This document shows positions 10,615-22,347 of a stretch of 64,000 nt of DNA, piece by piece. Every line of letters begins with the position of its first letter. Within the stretch, counting starts at the first letter, position 1. The DNA lies in NCBI GenBank assembly GCA_029204225.1, contig CM055113.1, positions 7,533,852 to 7,597,851 on the forward strand. The letters are read 5' to 3'. The translations under genes and the position numbers were made by a program. This DNA is from Diphasiastrum complanatum (taxonomy: Eukaryota > Streptophyta > Lycopodiopsida > Lycopodiales > Lycopodiaceae). The notes beneath the pieces were generated by a model, which saw only the letters and a program-made list of their open reading frames with translations, made no database searches and was not told the origin of the DNA.

Positions 10615-10735
10615 CAGATCTCGACCGACGGGTTTTCGATCAGATCTCGACCGACGGAAGTAATCAAATCTCGATCGACAATTCTGGGTCCAATCTCGAC
10701 CGATGGGGTTCCTCACCATCTCAACTGACCAACTC
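10615..10735 (+). repeat. Leader minisatellite of Gypsy-1 (short form)
   Basis: Five units of ATCTCGACCGA-like sequence, spaced 24-26 bp (10617, 10641, 10665, 10691, 10716), lie in the leader. The same motif forms a much longer array in Gypsy-2. Confidence 0.8.
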
Positions 10736-10992
10736 CATACCAAATCACAGAACTTTCAAACGACACCTCTGATTGGCATTTCAACTGAGCCACCATCTCC
10801 CCAAAGCGTTAGAGGCTGAAAAAAAAAAAAGGCATTAACACCAAAAAAAAATTTCAAAAAATAAAACTCATACCAACAGAAAGCCCTTTTCATACTGAGT
10901 CTCCACCTTCACTGCCTTTAATACCCAAAAAAAAAAAAATCCAAAAACACCAAAAACACATATCCAACACAAAAACGACCCAACAGTTTCCA

Positions 10993-12345
10993 ATGTCCGA
11001 CAATACAAATTCTGAAATCCCAGAAGATTATCCATACGAGATCAGTTCCCCTGTAGTTGAACAAATCAAACGTCATAGGTTCTACCGAATGTGGGCCCAA
11101 ATACATGAGCCATCCACAAACCCATTCGAGAGACAAGAACCTGATAGAGCCGAGTCTTCACGAGCACTAGCCTATTCTTAAGGTTCTGACCTCTCCTAGG
11201 CCAGAACCAACCTTAATGGTGCTTCAGCTACCCACGATGCTCATCTTGAAAGACGTACACCCAAGTTAGATCTACCAAAATTTGACGGTAGTTATGACCC
11301 TCAAAGATTTTTGCAAATCTTTGAGAATGCATGTGATGTGTATGGCGAAACATCTCCCGATGCTATGGTCCAACTGTTTTCGATGACCATGATTGCTAAA
11401 GCACGTGATTGGTTTTTCAACCTTGATCATGAAGATAAGACAGACTGGTCAATTTTAAAAGAGTCATTTTTCAAGCGTTTTAAGCCCTTTCGCTTGATCG
11501 AGAGCCCTTTTGTCAAATTGAGTAACATCAAAATGACAAAAGATGAACACGTACGAGACTATATCGAGCGTTTCAAATGCCTCAAAAGTCAAGTACAAGA
11601 ACAATCCTCCGAACAGATGCTCATCATCTGGTTCTTAGTCGGCCTTCCAAGATGGATTAAACGTGAGCTTAAATCCAATGATGAATATACGAGCCTAAAG
11701 TTAGCTATGTCTGATGCCATCAAAGAAGAAGACAAGGAATCAGATGTTGACGAATCCAGGGAACGGCGAGCACCACGTGCTCCTATCCATGAGTCCAAGC
11801 CGATTGAGGACACCCGAGATCAGCTTTGGAAATCACAACTAGAGTTGCTTAATAAGCAACACCAACTACAGATGGAGAAACTCACCAATAAGTTTCAAGC
11901 TACCTTGAAGTCTATCCAAAACCGTAGGCCTAGTCAGCCAAACACTGCACAGGTACCTTATAGACGAAAACCAATATGGTGCCCACACTGCTGGGCTACG
12001 CATCCTGCTGATGCTTGTCCTTCATATCAGCCTATTCACGCACATACAGTTCAAAAGTATGACAAACAACCATCACAATCTAGACATTCCTTGTCCTATC
12101 CCAAATATCCATCTGGAAGTCCAGAACCACTAGCCATACAAGATAGCTATGCTGTTATACAAGGGCCATTGCACACCAGGTATTTCATCTGTGGTGAAAC
12201 TGGCCACTTCATGATTAATTGTCTAGCCAAGACCAAATTCCATGCAGAGTGTCCCGACCGTATTAGAATATACAGTTTCAAAGACTGTCCGAAAAAACCA
12301 ACTACGATCCTACCTTCCCATCACATCAGTTGTGAATCACGATAG
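10993..12345 (+). pseudogene. Gypsy-1 gag (Retrotrans_gag type) with two in-frame stops
   Basis: This encodes the capsid-type protein of a Ty3/Gypsy element. The ATG at 10993 matches the Gypsy-2 gag start (EDYP motif shortly after). Stops at 11179 (TAA) and 11197 (TAG) interrupt the frame. It then stays open to 12345, including the conserved gag core (ARDWFFNLDHED, RDYIERFK, WFLVGLPRWIKREL) around 11400-11670. A degenerate zinc-knuckle region follows (CPHCWATHPADACP near 11980, ICGETGHFMINC near 12190). The product ends without entering a protease domain. Confidence 0.88.
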
Positions 12346-14663
12346 GATCCTCACGACAACAACACGAGCACCATGGCAACCAACAGTTAAACCTGCTGCT
12401 CAATCGAGAAGTTTCTTGCAAACTTCTACATTACTACACAATACACCATCTCCATAATGCAAAAGACACTAATATGAAATGAGTCATTGTCAAAAGAAAG
12501 TGAAAACGATATTCTGTCATCTGCAACATTGTCCAACCAAGAGCAACCTCCATAGGGAATTGCCAGTTTTTCTCCCCTTCTACAACCTCAAATCTATTTG
12601 TCTTTCCACATGCTGATAAGATTTCTAAGGTGCAAATACACAATAAATCTAGGATTTGAAAATCCATATAGAGATTCGATTATGAATCTCTTGTTCAAAG
12701 AGGTCCTCAGGACATAGAACCTCAACCATACCTACATCTCAAGCTATATCTTACAGCATCTGCTAGCAATGATGGTAGATTTTAGTGTCACCAACCCTGC
12801 CTTGTTTTGACAAGGGCATGTCAGAGTACATATCATTACTCTACAAAACAAATGAAATATTGCAACTATCAAGGTGACTTATCAATGTTGATAAATGCAA
12901 GTTTTGTTCAACAAGTGATATACAGTTTTCACTCTCTATATAGTTTGTTTATTATCTTATTCTTCTTCATTCCTAGTGTGTGATTGATTTTTGCATGAGA
13001 AATAGCTATTGCACGAGAGTCTTCCGTAGAGCATCTCAAGAACACATTTTCATTCATCTATCCATCTTCAAATTCCCTTGTACAATAGTTTAGAATTTTT
13101 GAGAAAGATGAGAAGTACATATCACGTACGAGTTGATTCCTACATCTCATTGTCATATTCATCTTCGAGTCAACTACAGCAAGATCAAAACAAATTTAGT
13201 TAAAATTTGTTCAATCTTTAGCCCAATCCTATGTTCAACGTGTTTCACTACGTGTTCCACATGCCGATCCAATCTTGAACATGAACTGTTACCAGCAACA
13301 ACATTCCCACCAACATATTTTCTGGGGGGGGGAGAGAGTGGATCTGCTTAGATCCACTGGAGCAGTTACACTGCCAGCAACAACACCAGCAAGATTGGCA
13401 GCCAAGGTCACAAACCCAAAGTCGACAACGACAAGGCTAAGAAGATAGATGGGCAATCCAAAGTGACTCGATCAGAAGAAGTATCCCAGTCATGATGAAG
13501 ATCCTTCAGAAAAAGAAAACACAAGAATTGGAAAATCAGTCTCCTTCTTCAACCGACTCTTGCCATTCTGCGCACATTCTCGTGCCTACCGTTCACACCA
13601 TCTACCGTTGTCACCACCACCCTTCCTTTCACCTGTCTGTTTATTATCAGTTCATTGTTCTTTTGAGAAATTCCCAGTTTTGATAGTCTTACTGAAGCAG
13701 CTGATGGATCATTGCAAGTGTCTTGCGGAGACTAACTGCCACCTACAATGGATGATCAGCCAAAAGAAGACCTACAAAAACAGGAGAAGCAACTAGAAGA
13801 CATCCAAAATTAAGCAAAGAAGCTGAGGAGGAAAGGACAAAGTTAAGCAACAGATGAGTCAGATCAACCTTGATCAAAAGAAACTCTCTGGAGCAATGAT
13901 AGTTGAATCCCCTCGTATAAAGCCCAAAGAGATCCAATAGTAATGGATCAAAAGAAAGAGCTATAAAAAAAAAGAAAGATGAAGACAACCGTGAACCTGC
14001 AAATAAAGTGAGCTCCTCACCCAGCAAGTGGTGGTCAAAGCTCGACATTGCAAGGGTCCAAGGCTGCAATTGTAGAACTATCAGTTCCATTAACCTTCCA
14101 CCAGACCTTCATCATGTTTCTTTATCGTTGCCAAACCATCCATCCAAAACTGTTTCTACCACCAAATTTTTTATGAATGAGTCCATCCCCTTGAGACTGA
14201 TAATCGAAGTTTGTGCAACCTACAGATCGAAGGTTTTCCTTAAGGCTGGGACTTCGACTAACTGAAGAACTGCGGAGACACCCAAAAGCAAATGGAGGAT
14301 ACAGACCTCTCAGAAGTTAGAACCTGCCAAGAAACCAAAGATGAAACCGTCAATGGCACATACAAGTGGTAAGAAATAAGACACACGAGAAGCACTCATG
14401 CATGCAGAGTTGTGAAGCTGCTGAGAGCTCTCCAAATTTTGAGAATGTAAACTCATTATAGCAATAAGACATTCTGGTTAAATTGCAACAATTTGCGAAA
14501 ACAATTTTTGATAAAGACTGGCAACAATAAACACTTGGTTTTATGCAAGCGAACAATGATCTACGCTTTTCCAAGTGCCAATCGAAGACGCCAATGCGGA
14601 AGAGGAGCGACATCGTCCAATATGAGTTGCAGTGGGTCCTGCAACACATTAGGAGTGGGATGA
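12346..14663 (+). other. Gypsy-1 non-coding internal and 3' region
   Basis: No reverse transcriptase, integrase or RNase H motif is visible on either strand. The last 220 bp (14440-14663) match 46400-46568 of Gypsy-2, including AAGCACTTGGTTTTATG and GTGGGTCCTGCAACA. This shows that a conserved element 3' end precedes the LTR. A run of ten G lies near 13323. Several ORFs under 120 codons have no recognisable content. Confidence 0.6.
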
Positions 14664-15231
14664 TGTTGGCTGATTCTGACGAATCCCCAAGATACTCGGA
14701 CAGAGCAACTCAAGAGCACCTCTCGACCGAGGAGGTCTCTGAGAAGACGAGACTAACAAAGACTGAGAGCTGAGTATGAGAGCCGAGAAATACTAGTTAG
14801 GAATGGCAAGCAAGAACTGCATAAGCCTCACGGTGAATCTTGGAAGATGGAATGACCATGTAGGAACTAGTATTTCTAGGCAAAGTAATAAATGCAAGTA
14901 GACCCCTCTTAAAGAAATTAGAGTGAGCCACCTTTTGATGGTGACCTCTAGTGGAGAGCATTATTCCACTTGTAATTTGTAAAATGTGGAAATTCCACTA
15001 GGATGTCACCTAAGGAGCTCTCTTGCTTATTTAAGAGGCTCCCTCTTTGTGAAGAGGAGCTTTTTGTGTATTGTATCAACTCCATGCTGAAATGAGAAGA
15101 GCCTCCATGAGTTAGATGCATCCATTGAGCTCCTTGCTCATGATGGTTTTCTTGAGTGATGCCCCTATGATCATGCCCTTCCATTCATGTTGTGTGCGGT
15201 TGTGGATTTAGAGTGGATTGGTTTTCTTGTA
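14664..15231 (+). repeat. 3' LTR of Gypsy-1, truncated
   Basis: It starts TGTTGGCTGATTC and matches the first half of the 5' LTR, then stops at about 15231 within GGTTTTCTTGT. The remaining ~560 bp of LTR are missing. Confidence 0.82.
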
Positions 15232-16574
15232 AAATATCCACAGATTACACTTGCATCATATAGACACTGTGATTTATGCATCCATCCTATATAAAGACTG
15301 ATATGCATTTCATGTCTACTTGCATTGTGCATTGATCTGAAGATGGGATGCAATGTTCTAATGCATGGGATGGGCATTTTTGTTGAATAGTGTCATGAGG
15401 CCAGGGTGGTATTGAGAGGAAAAATGAATATTGTCATAATCAGTCTTCAAATGACAGTTATATCCGAAGATTTAGAGCTATTTTTTGTACTTCACTATTT
15501 TTAGTAAGTTTGTTAAATAGCAATAAGCTATTTTTAGAAACACTCAGAAGTGGCTTTGATGGATGATAATAATGATAGTTGCTAATTAGTTTTATTGAGA
15601 TGGCAATTTTTTGCCATATTGTAATGATGAAATGTACTTTATATCATGATTAATAAAAAAATGCCCAAGTACCTTGAAGATCTTGCCTTAAAGTTCGAGG
15701 AATATCCTAAGGTTAAGGGTCATAAGACAAGTTTTGTTGCAGTTTCCAATGATGAGCAATTCATGATTGAAAATGTCTTACTAAGGGAAAAAAAGAAAAT
15801 TGCTAGTTTAGAATCGCCAATTTAAAGTACTATGTCGATTCTCGAATTGGAATCAATGTGCTAATGATGAAAGTTTTTATCGAATTTGAAAACTTGATGA
15901 TCAGACAATTTGTCGTGGTGAGGATTGTGGTTGCCTTTATGAAGTTCCAATTGGGAGCAATTGTTGATTGCTCACAAAAGATTATTCGAGTTCCATGAGT
16001 TGAGAATAATAATCGTGAATGTAAAGCCCCAAGTCAGTGTACGTGAAAATAGAATGGATGTCAGTTAAATTTATGGAGACATAAATCGTCCATATACATG
16101 TATCCTTGAAGTAATTCAAAGCAAGAAAGGGAAATGGTTCATTGAGGCCAAAATAGTTTATAAGAGCCTTTGTGTCAATATGAAGACTAGAAGACATTCT
16201 TGATGGCATTTTTCCCTTCAATGAAGATTAGTTATGAAGACGAATGGTCGGTGGAGCAGTTTCGAATTCAATGGATAATAAAAGATTTATTTTGGTGTTT
16301 GGAAGTGGACGGCCTTCAAACCGTTTTCTCCCACGCGAGGAGAGAAAGGAGGCAGGCATGAAAGGATAACTTTTATTCATTCTGTGGAGGAGAGGAGAGA
16401 TATAGGCTGTTCATGCAAACACTGTGTCAAGACAGATTGCAGACAGCCGTAGCAGATCTTTAGAGCCTGAGCAGAGTTGTCCGATGGGACAGAAGAAATT
16501 ATTTCTGAAATTGTGAGTCATGTTGATCGCGCATCTAGAATCATAAACTCTGCCAGCAGCCCTGAAGATTCCAT
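15232..16574. other. Spacer with one small unexplained ORF
   Basis: There is no recognisable gene. An ATG at 15661 opens a 54-codon frame to 15825 with balanced composition, beginning MPKYLEDLALKFEEYPKVKG. It could be the remnant of a longer coding region, but I do not recognise it. The rest is AT-rich, with a GC-richer patch at 16300-16560. Confidence 0.4.
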
Positions 16575-18887
16575 AGGATGTGAAACTGTTGAATCTATAA
16601 TTCAAGTGAACAAATATTGAGTTGCCTCAATCTGTTGTGCTTGTTTGCATCATAAATAAAAAACAAAACAAAAAGAATGTACTGAAATGATGATTTCAAG
16701 GAGGCCATCGCTGCTATTGAAGGCATTTCATCTCAGCGCTTTCCTATTACTAGACTATTCAAGAATCAAACTAAATTGTACCTGAGAGGTCAAATCCGAA
16801 TCAGTCGTTCACGTTCTATTGTAGAAGTTCAAAGTGGAAAAGGGCGATTCAGGTCAGCCGCAAAGAGATTACTTCTTCAGTGATGAATGCCTTACTTTTG
16901 GCCACTTGTTCTGACACGCCAACCTGCTGATTTTGGAGCAGTTGTTTGGACTGGTTGCCTCGCTGATGAGTGAAAACTATTTACTATGAATTCTTGAGGA
17001 ATGTTGTGACAGTTCATTGTTTGAGGATCGCTACCCGGATTGCAAGAATGATCTGATGTTAGTCTGAGAATCAGACCTGTAGCGGGACTGTTCACAATAA
17101 GCTTGTTGCGGGCCGTAGGAGAAATCTCTCCAGCACGACCTCTCTTGGATTTGTGAGAGAGATGATGTCTCCAGCCCACGACCTATTCTTGACTGGATGA
17201 AAGAGAGGACCCGATAAAGAACGACTGGCCGACCTTAACCTGCAGAAAATCAAACACTATGCTGAAAAAAATGAAGGGACCAACAAAGAATCTACTAATT
17301 ACAAAGAACCAGACCTGAAGAGACCCTTAATTTGTGGAAGAGACCCTTAATCTGTGGACAATCTCTTGAAACTTAAGTCAGAGCAAAAAGATTGAGGTAA
17401 TTTTCATTGTCTATTTATGTTTTTCCTCATGTCTTAATTCACTTCATAACGGATATAGAAAATGAGTAAATGTTATTATGTGTATTATTGAAATGGATAT
17501 GAATATAATAATATATATAACATTTATTTATCATGAAATTTGTTTAACACAGTAAAAATATGACTATATGCTTTATGATCTGCAGTAAAACTTACATTTT
17601 GACAGTCTATAATAATTTACAGATTTACAGTCCGCAGTAAAAAAGTACAGTCAATAAAGAAAAATGTTAGATTCTTTCAAGAACAGAATATTTTATAGGC
17701 TTAAAAAGAGCTAAAATTACTATGAATTTTAAAGGGCTGTATCTTTCAATCCATAACTCGGATCTAAATGATCCAAAAAGGTAAATTGCTTCTCATAACT
17801 CATAAAATCTATTGGAACTAAGAAAAAGGGACTCTTTGAATAATTATCATAAATTCTTCAATATAAATAAATTGCAATACTGGAGAATTAAAAGCATAAT
17901 AATCAAACTATCGCTAACCCATTAAAAAATATGAGAAAGCTATTGCTCAAAGTGGTTGAAAAATACCATTAAAGCTACCTATTCCAAAAACTACTTATTA
18001 TAGCACGACAAGACCATTGAATAATATGGTTGACAAGATTTCGTAGATAGATCATGACAATTGCATCAATGATTGAATTAAAATAAAGTGTGAATGTTCA
18101 TGTTCTATTGAACATAGTTTATGGAATTATGAATTATGCTATTTACTAATGTGTGATAATCACTTTAGCAGAAAAACCACTGACATTATATGGTCGTTGT
18201 TGATAACTTTTTTCTAGATGCCTGAAAGGCATTAACGGTCATGACTCATATATGGCGCTTAGCCTAATACCTTTAACACATCCATCGGCATAACATTATT
18301 TACCATTGGTAAGCTATGGAAGGTACCACTTTGATAGGTGATCAAGAACTTTAACTGTTAGGTTGGTACAGTGATAACTGAAGCCCAAACCATACGCAAG
18401 TTTAAACTTTAAGTTAATAAACTGCTTACAAATTGTCAATATCAGAAGGTAAGGCATAGACCAAATACTACATCCACCTGGTTCAGAGTCATCTGATAAT
18501 CATCTATTGAAAATTCCATATTGAAATAAAAATAAAATGATTTCCGTACACTTCATCAATTGAAATCCAATTGAAATGTTAATGATCAACACCAACAATT
18601 GGAAATAACATAGGAACTCATATCAAAAGTAATACATTATTGATTCATGAATTATCAAGAACTAATTCTGATCTATCAACTTCTAAGGCAATATCATAAC
18701 TAGAAATCCAATGACTGGCTTCGTAACCATATTGTGAACACTATTAAGCAACATACGAAACATACTACCAAAAGTATTTTTCTCAAAAATCTAGCCTATC
18801 TTCGACTCAGGTTGCGATTTTTTAGGACACGAAGGATCAAGTTGCACCTATAGTAGATGATCATTTTGGGAAACTTCACTTGAATCT
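16575..18887. repeat. Repeat X, copy 2
   Basis: This 2.3-kb unit is repeated in the same orientation at 59562-61463 and as a scrap at 5538-5600. Stretches such as 17690-17880 versus 60570-60730 look nearly identical, so the duplication is recent or the sequence is constrained. Compared with copy 3 it carries about 350 extra bp (about 18157-18508), bounded by short direct repeats TGATAATCA. It contains an exon-like ORF on the minus strand. Confidence 0.8.
16873..17179 (-). pseudogene. Exon-like ORF in repeat X (copy 2), frameshifted
   Basis: Read on the minus strand, this frame includes the phrase MNCHNIPQEFIVNSFHSS, which is conserved in copy 3 (60015). It ends at a plausible splice donor (GAA followed by GTAATC). 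Copy 2 lacks 14 bp present in copy 3 near 16939, which shifts the frame and replaces the C-terminal residues. I do not recognise the protein. It may be a captured exon of a host gene carried by the repeat. Confidence 0.45.
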
Positions 18888-19149
18888 ATAAATATCAGTA
18901 AATATCTCTTCGAACTATGTTGGGCATTTTGGGAGTGGTATTTTTAGAAGGGGCTCGTGCTAGTTCTAGATGAGAAAATATACACTAAGCGAGAATAGTC
19001 TATACAAATTGGGTGTTTGCACAAGCAGGACTAGTGTACAATTTCTAATCTACCTATAATACTATGCTACAGTCTGCTGGCATAGGGCTAATCCCTTAAC
19101 TTTGGCTAGGCTACCAATTTTTAGTCTATCTAACCTAGGTGGCTCAAGA
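18888..19149. repeat. Conserved flank of the Copia-A insertion (copy 2)
   Basis: Homologous to 5601-5857 and 62211-62472. It ends in CAAGA (19145-19149), the left target-site duplication of Copia-A. The matching CAAGA is at 30701-30705. Confidence 0.85.
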
Positions 19150-19875
19150 TGTTAAATTTCACACGTGTGGGGAGTACCCTAAGTGTGATAATGATCTCCT
19201 AAGACTTGGTGATTGCACAAAGAACAAGCATACATTGATAATCAAGATCTACCTCCAAAAAGTAAGGCAAGAGCAATTGATTACATGCATATATCAATCA
19301 AACAAGTACATACACAACGGTGTGGAGACTTGTACTTGAAAAAACTAAGTATGAAAAAGCCTTGCTCTCGAGTAGAGAGAGAAACTAACTATTGAGCCTT
19401 GGGTAGAGAGAGAATCCAATTTGACTCAAAAATGTAAAAATCTCATTAAGTCTCAAAAACTCAAGTACATAATAAACCTATCCATCCTTCTAATAGGAAC
19501 TCGTGATAGAGGATGCTCAAATCTTATTGGACCCCTTTTGCTCCTCCTCTAGATGTGATTGGATGAGTGACTTAAGACTCCTCTAATTTGATTGGACCAT
19601 CTTAATGAAAATCTCTCTTTTGATTGGTCTCTTGACCTCATGCCAACACTTAGGAATTGGTCACTCATCGAATCTAATTAGAACACTTGTAGCATGCCTA
19701 ACTAGCTCGAGCCACGTCAAAAATTGATTTTGGCCTAATCATGAAAGTACAAGTAAACTAGCTCGAGTTGCCTCCTAAGCCAAGGATGGCCATATCATCT
19801 ACCTACACATAGATGGTAACAAAAAAATTTGCAACACCACTAGACTCAGCATATATGACTTTTACATTTTTCACA
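19150..19875 (-). repeat. 3' LTR of Copia-A
   Basis: A 726-bp LTR. On the minus strand the tract TTTTAAGGAG (polypurine-like, 19876-19890) precedes the TGTGAAAAATG start. It carries the TCGGGTAGAGAGA doublet near 19370 and 19400. Confidence 0.85.
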
Positions 19876-19899
19876 CTCCTTAAAAGTTATCTATTTTAA

Positions 19900-20190
19900 C
19901 TAAGCATCGATCTTGGAATCAATCCGAAGATTGGATCTAAGCTTGATGAATGAGCCCTTGAGTAGTGGCTTGGTGAGTAGATTGGTAATGGATGAAGATG
20001 AATCAACGTGCTCTGGGGTTGATCTCTCCTCCAATAAGCTTTTCTTGTACAAAGTGATGTGCAACTTCGATATGCTTACTCCTTGCATGAAAAATTGGAT
20101 TGTTGGCAAGGGCTTGAGCCGAGATGTTGTCACAAGACATAATCACCTTCTGACATTTTGAGTGAGAAAAACCTTTTTCTCAGATGCAGC
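19900..20190 (-). pseudogene. Copia-A RNase H C-terminus, fragment
   Basis: The minus strand encodes the end of a Copia RNase H domain: SCDNISAQALANNPIFHARS and SKHIEVAHHFVQ, then after a stop and frameshift NLLTKPL, before the polypurine tract. It aligns in order with Copia-1 residues about 1230-1300. Its position directly before LTR-A shows that the LTR belonged to a full Copia element. Everything upstream of it (RT) is missing. Confidence 0.8.
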
Positions 20191-21289
20191 TTCCATTTAG
20201 AAATGGCTTGCTCATTGTCATTGAGAACTTCAAGTCGATTTAGTCGACGAAGTCGCATGAGTCGATGTTGTTGATGTCGGCTGAGTCGATGAGTGACAAT
20301 TGATGAGTAGTTGAAGTTGTTGTAGTTGATGTCGGTTGAGTCGATGAGTTACCATTGACGAGTATTGTAGCTGATGTCGACTGAGTTGATGAGTGAATCA
20401 ATACTTGATCGAAATTTTGACATCTTTTTTTGCATGGCTCTGCCACGCGTGGCACATCCATACCAAAAATTCTCCGAGGACCCTACCAGTCAAATCCAAG
20501 CTAGAAGTGGGTTCCCGACATTGAAAAAAAAAAATTTCGCGTGGCACTACCACTCAATTTTTTTTGAGAACCAAAATTTAAAAAATGAGCGCCAAAATGA
20601 GGTAGAGCCATGCGTGGAAATGTTGTTAGATTATTCTCCTTCTTACTAATCAACTAATCGATTTTGATCTTCATCCGTTGTTTATCCAGTTCTGCGGATT
20701 TTCTCGTTCTTTTACAGTCTGCAGTTTTACAAGTGTTTTTACATAATCTGCAGAATTACATGGAGTTTTACCATAGTGTTGCATTTCTTTTTCTCTCACT
20801 TCAGATTTCTCACCTATCAGGAAATACACGGAGTTTTACCTTAGTGTCGCTTCAGTTTCTCATTTTTGCAAAGTTGTCGCCTATGGCTGATTTAGTTCAT
20901 TTTTGCAGAAGTGATAGTTTGGTTCATTTATGCAAATAGAATCTTTACAGCCAATTTCACTGCTTATCAGCAATCAATGACAAGGAACCAAATGGATGCC
21001 AGTGGATACCAGCCAACTGGCTATCGCAATTGACGACCTAATTTCTTAGTATATATATAGCTGTTCATATTCATACAGTTTTCAAGTTATAAAGAAGCAT
21101 TTGAATAGTTAGCTCTCTCTCTCTCTAAAGCCTACAAGCTTGAACACTCCTGAGCATTCTAGCTCACTTCTTAGAGTTGTTTTAGAGATTGTTATTGCGC
21201 TACTGCTTATCAGCATTGCGCTTAATTCAGACTTTCATCTTAGCCACTCAAAGATAGCATAGGGTACGCGGTTTCAAAGTGGAAATTGA
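20191..21289. other. Insert of unclear origin: tandem repeats and LTR-like DNA
   Basis: A degenerate tandem repeat around the phrase GATGTCGGCTGAGTCGATGAG fills 20240-20400. A perfect 14-bp palindrome TGCCACGCGTGGCA lies at 20441-20454, with related GCGTGGCA at about 20537. From about 20650 to 21280 the sequence looks like LTR U3-R-U5, with TATATATATAG at 21051 and a CT run at 21116. Its end is followed by GGTTTCAAAGTGG, a poor match to a Copia primer site. No gene is seen. Confidence 0.45.
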
Positions 21290-21292
21290 AGG

Positions 21293-21693
21293 ATGGTAAA
21301 GCTTTCACGATTTACATGGTTGTATCTTCTATCTTCAAAAGCTATGGTGTTTGATTATTTCCTCAAGCTCCAAGCTAATGTTGAGAATCAATTCTCTTTC
21401 AATATCAAAGTCTTGAGATGTGATTGTGGTGGAGAGTACATCTCCAACAAGTTTCATGATTTTTGTGAGCAAGAAGTAATCAAAAGAGAATTATCTCGTG
21501 CCTATTCCCCTTCTCAAAATGGGGTGGCCGAGAGGAAGAATAGATCCTTATGTGAGTGTTCCAAAGCTTTGAGATTTGAAAGATCCTTGCCAAATGATTT
21601 TTGGGGAGAGGTCATCAATTTTATGCAATAGACTCTCTCATCTTGCTCTTGGAGGAAAGACATCATATGAAGTTTTATTCAAGAAGAAACCTA
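21293..21693 (+). pseudogene. Copia integrase fragment (inverted relative to 21694-22083)
   Basis: The plus strand encodes the integrase core from SRFTWLYLLSS through LRCDCGGEY (second Asp) and QNGVAERKNRS (Glu), then after a frameshift GGKTSYEVLFKKKPK. Position two after the second catalytic Asp is Cys rather than Asn. It lies head to head with the GAG-pre-integrase piece that should precede it in the same protein, so a local inversion separates them. Confidence 0.85.
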
Positions 21694-22083
21694 AGGTTTG
21701 TGCAGTCATCAATAAAGGTTTGCTCAATGAGAAATGCACATCCGAGTGCAACAACTCCAAAGGATGTGAAGATAAAAGATCTTGGATATGGCTTCTTATG
21801 TGACTTGGCAATAGCACAAGCTTCACATGGCTTGATCTCCTTGGATAGAATCATTGGCAAGCCAATAGATTTGACTTCTTTGACCATAGAATGCATGGAT
21901 TTGTCATTGGGATGGCCCAATCTTGTATGTCATATATCCTCCATGGAGAGCTTGGTCACATATGCAGTATCACAAGAGTTTGCATTCTCTCTTGGATCCA
22001 ATTTGTAGATGCCTCCAAATTGAGATCCATAAGCAAGAATCTCATCAACTTTCTTGATTACACAAGTGTCAATATGAAATTTG
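21694..22083 (-). pseudogene. Copia-A GAG-pre-integrase fragment
   Basis: The minus strand carries IYKLDPRENANS, GHPNDKSMHSMVKE, CEACAIAKSHKKPYPRS and then HSDVHFS in another frame, which is the HHCC region leading to the first integrase Asp. Its upper end (22083) is the point where Copia-B inserted. The protein continues upstream in the piece ending at 26300. The 5 bp ATTTG at 22079-22083 are one half of the Copia-B target duplication. Confidence 0.82.
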
Positions 22084-22334
22084 AGTTAAATAGCAATGAT
22101 CAACTTATACAATGCTTTCTTATTTTGATGGCACCACGTGTGCTTAGTTCTAGAGTTATCGGGCCATCTTTCTTTTATGAGCCCTTTGAGTGATTTTAAG
22201 CAACTTATCTTTGTACTTACTTATCAGTTGAATATACAGTTTATGGAGAGCAATTCTATTGTCTTGTCTTGTTGCACTTGACGTTGTGCTATGGTGATTG
22301 ATCCGGTCGGGTGTTTAAACTGTGTTTCTTAACT
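22084..22334 (+). repeat. 5' LTR of Copia-B (AG...CT ends)
   Basis: A 251-bp LTR with inverted ends AGTTAA and TTAACT instead of TG...CA. The primer site begins at the very next base (22335). The left flank ATTTG matches, inverted, the CAAAT beside the other LTR (26296-26300). It contains CACGTGTGC near 22135. The partner LTR is at 26301-26552, opposite strand because of the later inversion. Confidence 0.82.
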
Positions 22335-22347
22335 TGGTATCAAAGCC
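22335..22347 (+). other. Primer-binding site of Copia-B
   Basis: The sequence TGGTATCAAAGCC directly abuts the LTR and matches the initiator-Met tRNA 3' end with one change. It fixes the LTR 3' boundary. Confidence 0.88.

Larger units (their letters stand above)
9464..15231 (+). mobile_element. Gypsy-1, gag-only LTR retrotransposon
   Basis: A 1.13-kb 5' LTR, a repeat-bearing leader, a Ty3/Gypsy-type gag with two in-frame stops and a 3' LTR cut short after 568 bp make up this element. Between gag (end 12345) and the 3' LTR (14664) there is 2.3 kb with no protease, reverse transcriptase or integrase that I can recognise. It is a sister of Gypsy-2 (33066-47737), which shares LTR, leader, gag and 3' end. 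It resembles a non-autonomous LARD-type derivative. No TSD can be checked because the 3' LTR is truncated. Confidence 0.85.
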
